17,701 nt of DNA from Acidobacteriota bacterium (GCA_003223675.1 QHVW01000203.1:1-17701); one strand, 5' to 3'; numbered from the stretch's first letter, positions 6,876 through 15,363 are shown. Notes: generated by a model not told the origin, from the sequence alone. Made by a program: numbers and translations.

Positions 6876-7643
6876 TCAAGATTCGTTCCAGGTGATGTCC
6901 ACCTCCGCTCCCCGGGCGATGCTCCAGGCCCGGGCGAGGTTCTCGCCGTTCAGCGACAGCTCGACCGTGCCCAAGGAGCCGGGGATCATGGCCGCCTCCC
7001 CCGGCGGAATCTCGGCGTAGTGGCTGGCCCGCCGCGAGGTGGAATTTCCCTCCACCTCGGCCTGGCAGGGTCCGGGAGGCAGCCAGCCGGCCGGGACGTC
7101 GGTCACCAGATTACCGTAGCGGTCGACGTGGATCACCCGTCCCGAGATCCGGCCCGGCTCCCGGCGGGGCGGGGAGGTGGGGAGCCGCACCGGGTCCGGG
7201 ACCACTGGACCGAGCCGCGCCAGCCCCTCGCCGCGCACGAGCCAGGCCGCGGTGGGCGCGAAGCGGTCCCGGCCGTGAAAAGTCTGTCCCGGCCCTGACA
7301 GGAACAGGTCTTCCCGCTCGACCGAGCGGACCTCCGCGCCGTCCAGGAACGGGGTGAGCAGGCCGTTGTCCGGCGCCACGAAGATCCCGGTCCCGGCGCG
7401 CACTGCCAGGATACGCCGGCCGCTCCCCACCCCCGGGTCCACCACGGCCAGGTGGACCGTCCTCTCCGGAAACGAGGGCGCCGCCGCCCTGAGCAGGAAC
7501 GAGGCCGTCTCGATGTCCCCCGGGGGGACCTCATGGGAGATGTCCACCAGCGTCGTCCTGGGCGCCAGACGGAGGACCGTGCCCTTGACGGCGGCGACGT
7601 AGTAGTCGGCGGTGCCGAAGTCGGTCAGGAGAGTGAGAAGCAT
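6876..7643 (-). CDS. SAM hydroxide adenosyltransferase (DUF62 family)
   Basis: 255 residues, full length for the family. Members use water or hydroxide to split S-adenosylmethionine into adenosine and methionine; relatives are the fluorinase and chlorinase. Visible motifs are LLTDFG (5-10), DISHEVPPGD (34-43), VDPGVGS (68-74), APDNGLL (90-96), HGRDRFAP (123-130), HVDRYGNLVT (172-181) and the C-terminal SLGTVELSLNGENLA (223-237). The family normally begins with TLLTDFG-like sequence, so ATG 7643 is almost certainly the start. No ribosome binding site is seen: a 7-nt repeat array occupies the upstream bases and abuts the start codon. The cellular purpose of the reaction is unclear. Divergent from the glycosyltransferase gene. 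Confidence 0.9.
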   Translation of the reverse strand: MLLTLLTDFGTADYYVAAVKGTVLRLAPRTTLVDISHEVPPGDIETASFLLRAAAPSFPERTVHLAVVDPGVGSGRRILAVRAGTGIFVAPDNGLLTPFLDGAEVRSVEREDLFLSGPGQTFHGRDRFAPTAAWLVRGEGLARLGPVVPDPVRLPTSPPRREPGRISGRVIHVDRYGNLVTDVPAGWLPPGPCQAEVEGNSTSRRASHYAEIPPGEAAMIPGSLGTVELSLNGENLARAWSIARGAEVDITWNES

Positions 7644-7644
7644 T

Positions 7645-7679
7645 TTGGATTTTAGATTTTGGATTTTGGATTTCGGATT
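7645..7679 (-). repeat. Heptanucleotide array A (AATCCAA type, minus orientation)
   Basis: Five 7-nt units read on the minus strand as AATCCGA, AATCCAA, AATCCAA, AATCTAA, AATCCAA. The array ends 1 nt before the SAM hydrolase ATG. It is strikingly AT-rich in this GC-rich window. In its own orientation it matches array C (8473-8507) unit for unit over the first three repeats plus flanking CC. Confidence 0.85.
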
Positions 7680-7727
7680 GGAGGAGAGGGATGGGGATCC
7701 CGGGGTGACCCAGACCGCCGGCAGCCC

Positions 7728-7767
7728 AATCCAAAATCCAAAATCGAAAATCTAGAATCCAAAATCG
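7728..7767 (+). repeat. Heptanucleotide array B (AATCCAA type, plus orientation)
   Basis: Five full units (AATCCAA, AATCCAA, AATCGAA, AATCTAG, AATCCAA) and a partial AATCG. It lies opposite in orientation to array A, so A and B form an inverted pair around a 48-nt GC-rich core (7680-7727). It lies just upstream of the glycosyltransferase promoter candidate. Confidence 0.85.
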
Positions 7768-7782
7768 TCCCTCCTCCTCGGA

Positions 7783-7788
7783 TACAAT
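7783..7788 (+). promoter_or_regulatory. Possible -10 element; leaderless start of glycosyltransferase
   Basis: TACAAT sits 8 nt before the GTG at 7797. With a start site about 7 nt after the -10, the transcript would begin at or next to the GTG. No Shine-Dalgarno precedes that codon (the bases are pyrimidine-rich), consistent with leaderless translation. No clear -35 is visible because that position falls in repeat array B. Confidence 0.35.
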
Positions 7789-7796
7789 CCCGCCCC

Positions 7797-8518
7797 GTGT
7801 CCGCCCGCCGCCTCCTCCTGTTCACCAAGCCGGCCCGGGAAGGCCGGGTGAAGACCCGGTTGATTGGGGATCTTACTCCCGCTCAGGCCGCGGCGCTCCA
7901 TACGGCGTTCCTGGACGACCTGCTCGACCGGCTGCGGAAGGGGGAGCGGGAAGGGGGCTTCGAGCTGCGGCTCGCTTGGGCGCTCGATGCGGAGGAGGCG
8001 GTCCCGGCCGGACCTCTGTCCGGCGTCCGCCAGGAGGGGAGCGATCTGGGAGAGCGGCTCTATCGCACGCTCTCCGGCGCGGCGGCGGAGGCGGAGGCGG
8101 GGGCGGTCATGGCCCTGGGTAGCGATCACCCCACGCTGGAGCTGGAGCTGGTGCACCGGGCCTTCGAGCGGGTCGAAGCCGGCGCCGACGTGGTGCTGGG
8201 ACCGGCGGAGGACGGCGGCTATTATCTGATCGCCCTGGACCCCAGGGCCGTGGCGCCGCGGTTGTTCGAGGGGATCGCCTGGAGCACCGATCAGGTCCTC
8301 GCCGCGACCCTCGACCGCTGCCGGGAGCTGGGGCTCAGCGTCGAGCTCCTCCCGGAGGCGTCGGACGTGGACACCCCCGAGGACCTCCGCCGTCTCGCCG
8401 CCCGCATGGCCGCGGAGGGCGATCTCGGCTGCCCCCGCACCCACGCCCTCCTCGCCTCCCTGGGCTATCTCCAATCCGAAATCCAAAATCCAAAATCCAA
8501 AATCGAAGGGGTGGTTGC

Positions 8519-8522
<4 letters not shown>
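7797..8522 (+). CDS. TIGR04282/DUF2064 family glycosyltransferase
   Basis: 241 residues from GTG 7797. Upstream in-frame sequence is repeat array and is not counted. The fold is a GT-A-like nucleotidyl/glycosyl transferase: RLLLFTKPAREGRVKTRL (5-22) is the nucleotide-sugar loop, EGSDLGERL (80-88) and ALGSDHPTL (106-114) follow, and GPAEDGGYYLIAL (135-147) and DVDTPEDLRRL (190-200) complete the family signature. The family is annotated as arsenosugar-biosynthesis glycosyltransferase, but no arsenic gene is seen here, so the substrate is open. The last 16 residues or so (QSEIQNPKSKIEGVVA) are encoded by repeat array C, beyond the usual end of the fold. The stop overlaps the nnr start (ATGA, 8519-8522). 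Confidence 0.82.
8473..8507 (+). repeat. Heptanucleotide array C (AATCCAA type), inside the 3' end of the glycosyltransferase frame
   Basis: Units AATCCGA, AATCCAA, AATCCAA, AATCCAA, AATCGAA. Because 7 is not a multiple of 3 the array is read in shifting phases and yields SEIQNPKSKIE. It ends 11 nt before the nnr ATG, between which lies an AAGGGG ribosome site. It is in inverted orientation to array A. Confidence 0.85.
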
Positions 8523-10141
<1,619 letters not shown>

Positions 10142-10143
10142 GG

Positions 10144-11379
10144 ATGATGACGCGTTGGATCACCCATTCCGAGGCGGAGACTCAAGCCCTCGGCCGGCAG
10201 CTCGGCCGCGAGCTGGCGCCGGACGGCGTCCTCCTCCTCTCGGGCGATCTGGGGGCCGGCAAGACCGTGCTCACCCGGGGGATCGGCGAGGCGCTGGGAT
10301 TGGCGGGCGGTGAGGTACAGTCCCCCACCTTCACCCTGATCCGCGAGCACCGAGGGAGCGGCGGACGGCTGGTGCACGTCGATCTCTATAGACTGGCCCC
10401 CGAGGAGACGGCGGCGCTCGGCCTGGAGGAGCTGCTGGCCGGGCCGGGGGTCAAGGTGGTGGAGTGGGCGGAGCGGCTCCCGTTCGACGTGCTGGGAGCG
10501 CGCGTCCTGAAGCTCGCCCGTCTGCCGAATGCCGCCGAAGGCGAATGGCGGGGCGGCCTGATGGGCTCCGGCATCGCCGAGGTGGCCGCCCGCTCGGGGT
10601 ATGACACCGTGGTGCGCGAGATCACCGAGGAGCTGGTGGACAAGGGGCTCCAGAAGATCGGCGGCTCGCTGGGCAAGGCGGTGGAGAGAGGCAAGCTGGA
10701 GGCCTCGGTGCGCGACGAGACGCTGTCCCGCCTCTCCGGCACGGTGAAGCTGGAGGACCTCGCCGACTGCGACATCGTGATCGAGGCGATCGTGGAAAGC
10801 CTGGATGAGAAGAAGAAGATCTTCTCCACTCTCGACGAGGTGGTGAAGAAGGACGCCCTCTTCGCCAGCAACACCTCCTCGCTCACCATGACCCAGATCG
10901 CCATGTTCACCCACCGGCCGGACCAGGTCGTGGGGCTCCACTTCTTCAACCCGGTGCCGGTGATGAAGCTGGTCGAGGTGGTGCGCACCCTGCTCACCTC
11001 GGACGACTCCTACGACCGCGCCTTCGAATTCGCCCGCTCGCTGGGCAAGGAGCCGATCGCCGCCCGCGACAACTCGGGCTTCATCGTCAACCGCCTGCTG
11101 GTGCCCTACCTGCTCGACGCCATCCGCGCCCTGGAGGAGGGGGTGGGGAGCGTGGAGGACATCGACAAGGGCATGCAGCTCGGCTGCGGCTACCCCATGG
11201 GCCCCTTCACCCTGCTCGACTTCGTGGGGCTGGACACCACCTACTACATCGCCAACATCATGTTCGAGGAGTACCGCGAGCAGCGCTTCGCCCCGCCGCC
11301 GCTGCTGAAGCAGATGGTCACCGCCGGCCGGCTGGGGAAGAAGAGCGGGCGGGGGTTCTACGATTACGGTAAAAAGTAG
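10144..11379 (+). CDS. tsaE: TsaE / 3-hydroxybutyryl-CoA dehydrogenase fusion
   Basis: A single 411-residue frame joins two unrelated enzymes. Residues 1 to about 135 are TsaE, the ATPase needed for tRNA t6A37 synthesis: Walker A GDLGAGKT (34-41), SPTFTLIREH (60-69), HVDLYRL (78-84) and VVEWAERLP (105-113). Residues from about 138 are a 3-hydroxyacyl-CoA dehydrogenase: LMGSGIAEVAARSGYD (139-154), SNTSSL (242-247), catalytic His266 and Glu278 in HFFNPVPVMKLVEVV, SGFIVNRLL (311-319), PMGPFTLLDFVGLD (351-364) and the complete end GKKSGRGFYDYGKK. The junction AEGEWRGGLMGSG replaces the first beta strand and first glycine of the dehydrogenase NAD loop (normally IGVIGAGxMGSG). NAD binding is therefore doubtful, while TsaE loses only its last residues. 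It may be a deletion fusion or an assembly collapse. Starts 2 nt after nnr. Confidence 0.85.
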   Translation: MMTRWITHSEAETQALGRQLGRELAPDGVLLLSGDLGAGKTVLTRGIGEALGLAGGEVQSPTFTLIREHRGSGGRLVHVDLYRLAPEETAALGLEELLAGPGVKVVEWAERLPFDVLGARVLKLARLPNAAEGEWRGGLMGSGIAEVAARSGYDTVVREITEELVDKGLQKIGGSLGKAVERGKLEASVRDETLSRLSGTVKLEDLADCDIVIEAIVESLDEKKKIFSTLDEVVKKDALFASNTSSLTMTQIAMFTHRPDQVVGLHFFNPVPVMKLVEVVRTLLTSDDSYDRAFEFARSLGKEPIAARDNSGFIVNRLLVPYLLDAIRALEEGVGSVEDIDKGMQLGCGYPMGPFTLLDFVGLDTTYYIANIMFEEYREQRFAPPPLLKQMVTAGRLGKKSGRGFYDYGKK

Positions 11380-11400
11380 CGGGAAGGTTGTTTTTTCCGC

Positions 11401-11446
11401 CCAGATCGGACCGATCGGTCGGATCCGTCCGATCGGTCCGATCTGG
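11401..11446. repeat. 46-nt near-perfect palindrome after the fusion gene, possible terminator
   Basis: The two 18-nt outer arms (11401-11418 and 11429-11446) are exact reverse complements, and the centre CGGATCCG (11420-11427) is also palindromic. Only a T/T pair at 11419 and 11428 breaks the symmetry. It begins 21 nt after the hbd stop. It shares the core GATCGGTCGGATC (11413-11425) with the palindrome at 413-425. No T-tract follows, although a T-run (11390-11396) precedes it. Confidence 0.8.
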
Positions 11447-11471
11447 GATTAGGCCAGCCCCCCGACTCTGT

Positions 11472-11477
11472 TATGCT
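11472..11477 (+). promoter_or_regulatory. Possible -10 element for the phoH operon
   Basis: TATGCT within CTGTTATGCTGTG is the best -10-like hexamer between the palindrome and phoH. At a 17-nt spacing the -35 position reads TTAGGC, a poor match. If used, the transcript would have a leader of roughly 110 nt containing the small ORF at 11551. Confidence 0.25.
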
Positions 11478-11550
11478 GTGTGCCTCCCGGGACGGTCTCC
11501 ATGGCCGTCCCGGAGCCACCTACGGCGAACCGGAGGGGAAACCAATCGCC

Positions 11551-11598
11551 ATGCTCGCGCTCGCTCCGCCGGTCGCTTCGAGAAACCAGACACGATGA
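11551..11598 (+). CDS. Possible 15-residue leader peptide overlapping phoH start
   Basis: The frame MLALAPPVASRNQTR starts at ATG 11551 and stops at TGA 11596-11598, which overlaps the phoH ATG (11595-11597). GGAGGGG lies 12 nt upstream, a better ribosome site than phoH itself has. This suggests translational coupling of phoH to a leader peptide. Short frames arise by chance, so this is a weak call. Confidence 0.22.
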   Translation: MLALAPPVASRNQTR

Positions 11599-12521
11599 CT
11601 CAAGTCACTCTGGCCGAGGAAGGGCTCGACACCCTCTTCGGCACCCAGGACGAAAACCTGCGGCGCATCGAGCGGACGTTCGGGGTCGACCTGACCTTCA
11701 AGCCCGGCGACGTGAATACGGCCATCCGCATCGCCGCCGAGTCCCCCGAGACCTCGCTCGTCGAGTTCTTCCTGCCCGAGGGGATGCTCGCCTCGGTGCG
11801 CCGGCTGGTCGCGCCCCGCACCTACAAGCAGCAGCTCTACCTGCAGTCGATGATCGACCACGACATCGTGATCTCGATCGGCCCGGCCGGCACCGGCAAG
11901 ACCTACCTGGCGGTGGCCATGGCCGCCGCCGCCCTGCTGGAGAAGCGGGTGCGGCGGATCATCCTGGCCCGGCCGGCGGTCGAGGCGGGGGAGAAGCTCG
12001 GCTTCCTCCCCGGCGACCTGGTGGAGAAGGTCAACCCGTACCTGCGCCCCCTCCACGACGCCCTGCACGACATCATCGGCTTCGAGAAGGTCGGGCGGAT
12101 GATGGAACGGGGTATCATCGAGATCGCGCCGATCGCCTTCATGCGCGGCCGGACGCTCAACGACAGCTTCATCATTCTGGACGAGGCCCAGAACACCACG
12201 CCGGAGCAGATGAAGATGTTCCTCACCCGCATCGGCTTCAACTCCAAGGCGGTGATCAACGGCGACGTCACCCAGGTCGACCTGCCGCAGGGGCGGACGT
12301 CGGGCCTGCGCGAGGCCCAGGAGGTGCTCTCCGGCGTCGAGGGGATCAAGTTCTTCTATTTCGACCAGAAGGACGTGGTCCGCCACGCGTTGGTGCAGAA
12401 GATCGTGACGGCATACGATGCCTACGAGAAGCGCAAGAGCGAACGCGAGGCGGAGGCGCGCGCCGCCCGGCAGCAGGCCGCGCAGACCGCCATCCCGGCG
12501 GGGGGTAGCCCGCCCGCATGA
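11595..12521 (+). CDS. phoH: PhoH family ATPase (YbeZ type)
   Basis: 308 residues. PhoH/YbeZ proteins are NTP-binding, helicase-like partners of the YbeY endonuclease in RNA processing; ybeY lies two genes downstream. Walker A is GPAGTGKT (96-103), RPAVEAGEKLGFLPGD (126-141) follows, then FMRGRTLND (182-190), Walker B IILDEAQN (193-200), EQMKMFLTRIGFNSK (204-218) and NGDVTQVDLP (222-231). The N-terminus starts normally (LFGTQDENLRRIERTFGVDL, 14-33) but passes directly into KPGDVNTAIRIA. Typical members have about 40 more residues of KH-like sequence between these two points. The C-terminus is a charged Lys/Glu/Ala tail. ATG 11595 is supported by family alignment but has only a weak ribosome site. 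Confidence 0.92.
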   Translation: MTQVTLAEEGLDTLFGTQDENLRRIERTFGVDLTFKPGDVNTAIRIAAESPETSLVEFFLPEGMLASVRRLVAPRTYKQQLYLQSMIDHDIVISIGPAGTGKTYLAVAMAAAALLEKRVRRIILARPAVEAGEKLGFLPGDLVEKVNPYLRPLHDALHDIIGFEKVGRMMERGIIEIAPIAFMRGRTLNDSFIILDEAQNTTPEQMKMFLTRIGFNSKAVINGDVTQVDLPQGRTSGLREAQEVLSGVEGIKFFYFDQKDVVRHALVQKIVTAYDAYEKRKSEREAEARAARQQAAQTAIPAGGSPPA

Positions 12522-12546
12522 GCCGCGGAGAATAAGCCTCCGCGGC
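12522..12546 (+). promoter_or_regulatory. Intercistronic hairpin between phoH and pgpH
   Basis: GCCGCGGAG (12522-12530) and CTCCGCGGC (12538-12546) form a perfect 9-bp stem with the loop AATAAGC, directly after the phoH stop and 19 nt before the pgpH ATG. With no T-tract it is more likely an RNA-stability or attenuation element than a full terminator; pgpH has no obvious ribosome site of its own. Confidence 0.5.
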
Positions 12547-12565
12547 AGAGCCCCTGATCCGAGCC

Positions 12566-14920
12566 ATGGCTCGCGACAACAACCCTTCGACCGTCTCTGA
12601 GATCCGGCCCGTGACCGGAACGATCCGCCTACGCAAGCGGACCCGCCCGCGCGACGTCTGGGAGCGCGCCATCGAGATGCCCTGGCTCTGGCTGGGGGCC
12701 TTCCTGGTGCTCGGCACCTGGTGCCTGCTGCCCGGGGCCTTCCACTTCGCCAGCCGGGCCAAGGCGGGCACCATCGCCGACCGCGACTACGTGGCCTCGC
12801 GCGACCTCCTCCTCAACGACGACGAGGCCACCCGCAAGAAGCAGCGCGAGGCCCGCGACGCCGTGCTCCCCGTCTACGACCTCGATCCGGGGGCGGTGGC
12901 GGAGCGCGACACCCAGATGGCCCAGCTCTTCGCCCAGGGGCGGCGCCTGCTGGAGGGGAAGGCCGGGGAGGCGGCGCGCGAGGAGGCCGTCCGCGCGCTG
13001 ACCGCGGGCCCGCAGCCGCCGGGCGCCGTCAAGCTCACGAAGGAGGAGACGGCGCTGCTGGCGCGCAAGGGGTTCTCGCCCGACCTGGAGGACCGCCTGC
13101 GCGGCGCCCTCACCCAGGCGCTGCGCCGCGGCGTGGTGGCCAACAAGGATCTCCTGCTCGAAAACCGCGTGCGCGGGGTCTCCCTGCGCAACCTCGCCAA
13201 CGGCTCGGAGCGCGTCCATCTCGACCTCTTCGAGCACATCGGCTATCCCGGCGAGGTGCGCGACTTTTTCGAGTCCGAGGTGCGGAGCTGGGGGGGCTAC
13301 ACCGCGCAAGAGCGCCGGGTGCTGGTCGACCTGCTGGTCGACAACGCGCCGCCCAACCTTTCGCTCAACCGCAGCGAGACGCTGATGCGCCAGGACGCCG
13401 AAGCGGCGAGCGTCGGCCAGGTCTTCAACCAGATCCGTCAGGGGCAGGTGATCGTCCGCAAGGGGGACCTGATCGATGCGGCCCACGCCCGCATCATCGA
13501 GCAGATGCGGGGCGAGCGGAAATTCCAGAGCCAGATCCCGCCGCTCGCCGCCTCCCTGGCGCTGCTCGCGCTGGCGGCCCTGGTGGTCTGGCTCGCCGAG
13601 CGGCACGAACGGGTGGCCAACCACAGCCGCGTACGGCTCTTCTCCGAGACCCTCCTCGTCCTCCTCGCCTCACTGCTGTGGGTGAAGCTCTGCTTCGTGG
13701 TGGCCAACGCCCTCGCGGGGGCCTTCGAATCGCCGCCGTTCAATTCCTTCCACAGCTACTCCTACGCCATCCCGTTCGCCTCCGTGGGGCTGGTAGCGAT
13801 GCTGCTCTTCGGGCGCAACGTCGCCCTCCTGACCTCGCTCCTCTTCTCGCTGCTCGCCGCCCGGCTGACCGGCGACCCCGAAGCGCTCTGGGTGGTCTTC
13901 TACAGCCTCGCCGGCTCCCTCGGGGCCATCTCCATGCTGGAGCACCACGAGCTCCGCCACCGGCTGGTGGTGGCCCGGGTCGGGCTGACCGTCGGGGCGA
14001 TCAACCTGATGATGGTGCTCATCCTGACCGCTTTCGCCTCCGCGCCCCGCGGCCCCATGCAGGTGGGGTTCGACCTCGTCTGCGCCTTCGCCGGCGGGCT
14101 GCTCGTCACCGCCGCCGCGAGCTTCTCCCTGCCGATCCTGGAATGGGCGCTGGGGATCACCACCGACATCAAGCTGGTCGAGCTTTCCAACACCAACCTG
14201 CCGCTGCTGCGCCGCCTCGCCTTCGAGGCGCCCGGCACCTTCCAGCACTCCCTGATGGTGGCCAACCTCGCCAAGGAGGGGTGCGAGGCGATCGGCGCCG
14301 ATCCGGTGCTCGCCTACACGGCCGGCCTCTACCATGACGTCGGCAAGGTGCTGCGCCCCGACTACTTCGTCGAGAACCAGCGGCCCGGCCACAACCGCCA
14401 CGACAAGCTGCTCCCCTCGATGAGCGCGCTGATCCTGATCAACCATGTGAAGGACGGCCTGGAGCTGGCCCGCCAGCACAACCTGCCGCAGGTGATCGAG
14501 GACGCTATCCAGCAGCACCACGGCACGCGGCTGATCAAGTTCTTCTACAGCAAGGCCCAGGAGCAGAAGGACCTGGACGCCACCGACGTCACCGAGGAGA
14601 AGTACCGCTACCCCGGCCCCGAGCCCCAGAGCAAGGTGATGGGGGTGCTGATGATCGCCGACGCCGTCGAGGCGGCGAGCCGCACCCTGATCGAGCCGAC
14701 GCCGGTCAAGATCCGCGGCCTGATCCGCACCATCGTCGACGACTGCCTGCAGGACGGGCAGCTCGACCACACGGACCTCACCCTGGCGGACCTGCGCGCC
14801 GTCTCGGAATCGTTCCAGCGGGTGCTCGCGAACATCTTCCACCAGCGGATCGACTATCCTGGCTTTGACTTCAACGCGGGTCCCAGACGCGAGAAGAAGG
14901 CTATCCGCCAGGCCTCATGA
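12566..14920 (+). CDS. pgpH: 7TM-HD (PgpH-like) cyclic di-AMP phosphodiesterase
   Basis: 784 residues. A basic N-terminus precedes one membrane helix (about 39-57). A large extracytoplasmic 7TMR-HDED-type domain follows (about 60-320), then about six helices between 327 and 530, then a cytoplasmic HD domain. Metal and catalytic residues are visible: His561 (FQHSLMVANLAKEG), His590-Asp591 in YHDVGK, His627 (LINHVKDG), His651-His652 in QQHHGT and Asp699 (MIADAVEAASR). In studied relatives this HD domain hydrolyses the second messenger c-di-AMP to pApA. Position between phoH and ybeY is the conserved one. The length is usual for the family. The start is the first plausible ATG, 44 nt after phoH; its stop overlaps ybeY (ATGA). 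Confidence 0.9.
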   Translation: MARDNNPSTVSEIRPVTGTIRLRKRTRPRDVWERAIEMPWLWLGAFLVLGTWCLLPGAFHFASRAKAGTIADRDYVASRDLLLNDDEATRKKQREARDAVLPVYDLDPGAVAERDTQMAQLFAQGRRLLEGKAGEAAREEAVRALTAGPQPPGAVKLTKEETALLARKGFSPDLEDRLRGALTQALRRGVVANKDLLLENRVRGVSLRNLANGSERVHLDLFEHIGYPGEVRDFFESEVRSWGGYTAQERRVLVDLLVDNAPPNLSLNRSETLMRQDAEAASVGQVFNQIRQGQVIVRKGDLIDAAHARIIEQMRGERKFQSQIPPLAASLALLALAALVVWLAERHERVANHSRVRLFSETLLVLLASLLWVKLCFVVANALAGAFESPPFNSFHSYSYAIPFASVGLVAMLLFGRNVALLTSLLFSLLAARLTGDPEALWVVFYSLAGSLGAISMLEHHELRHRLVVARVGLTVGAINLMMVLILTAFASAPRGPMQVGFDLVCAFAGGLLVTAAASFSLPILEWALGITTDIKLVELSNTNLPLLRRLAFEAPGTFQHSLMVANLAKEGCEAIGADPVLAYTAGLYHDVGKVLRPDYFVENQRPGHNRHDKLLPSMSALILINHVKDGLELARQHNLPQVIEDAIQQHHGTRLIKFFYSKAQEQKDLDATDVTEEKYRYPGPEPQSKVMGVLMIADAVEAASRTLIEPTPVKIRGLIRTIVDDCLQDGQLDHTDLTLADLRAVSESFQRVLANIFHQRIDYPGFDFNAGPRREKKAIRQAS

Positions 14921-15363
14921 CCGAGATCGTCCTGCTCAATCCCAACCACTACCCGGAGGCCGGCGCGCGCCGGCTGCTGCCCTGGCTCGCGCCCCTGGTG
15001 GCGGCGCTCGCCCCGGAAGCCGAGGGGCTCGGCGTGCGCTTCGTGGGGGACCGCGCCATGCGCCTCGCCAACCGCCGGTTCCGGGGGAAGGACAAGGCCA
15101 CCGACGTCCTCTCCTTCCCGGGGGAGGACGCCGGCGAAGGGAAGGGATACCTGGGGGACATCCTGATCTCCGTCCCCACCGCCCGCCGCCAGGCCGCGGC
15201 GGCCGGGCACGGCGTGGAGCGCGAGCTCAAGGTCCTGCTGCTGCACGGTATCCTGCACTGCCTGGGCTACGACCACGAGACCGATCAGGGGGAGATGGAG
15301 AGGCTGGAGCGGCGCCTGCGGAAGCGATGGCTCCCCGCGGGAATCGAGGGGCCCGATGCCTGA
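14917..15363 (+). CDS. ybeY: Endoribonuclease YbeY, rRNA maturation factor
   Basis: 148 residues, normal length. YbeY is a zinc-dependent single-strand RNase involved in 16S rRNA 3' maturation and ribosome quality control. Visible are VRFVGDRAMRLANRRFRGKD (40-59), ATDVLSFPGE (61-70), GYLGDILIS (77-85) and the zinc site HGILHCLGYDHE with His110, His114 and His120. The start overlaps the pgpH stop by 4 nt, and the end overlaps corC by 8 nt, so translation is tightly coupled. It sits in the same operon as phoH and era, genes whose products work with YbeY in ribosome assembly. Confidence 0.95.
   Translation: MTEIVLLNPNHYPEAGARRLLPWLAPLVAALAPEAEGLGVRFVGDRAMRLANRRFRGKDKATDVLSFPGEDAGEGKGYLGDILISVPTARRQAAAAGHGVERELKVLLLHGILHCLGYDHETDQGEMERLERRLRKRWLPAGIEGPDA

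Noticed and set aside
7659..7796. N-terminal extension of the glycosyltransferase through the repeat array
   Set aside because: Its translation is repeat-derived (NPKSKIENLESKI), the conserved fold starts at RLLLFTK, and a -10 element lies inside this stretch.
7645..8507. CRISPR array
   Set aside because: The repeats are 7 nt long and directly tandem with no spacers, and no cas genes are present.
11388..11594. 69-codon N-terminal extension of PhoH reaching into the palindrome
   Set aside because: It would translate the palindrome as SDRSVGSVRSVRSG-type sequence; PhoH homology begins at the ATG at 11595.
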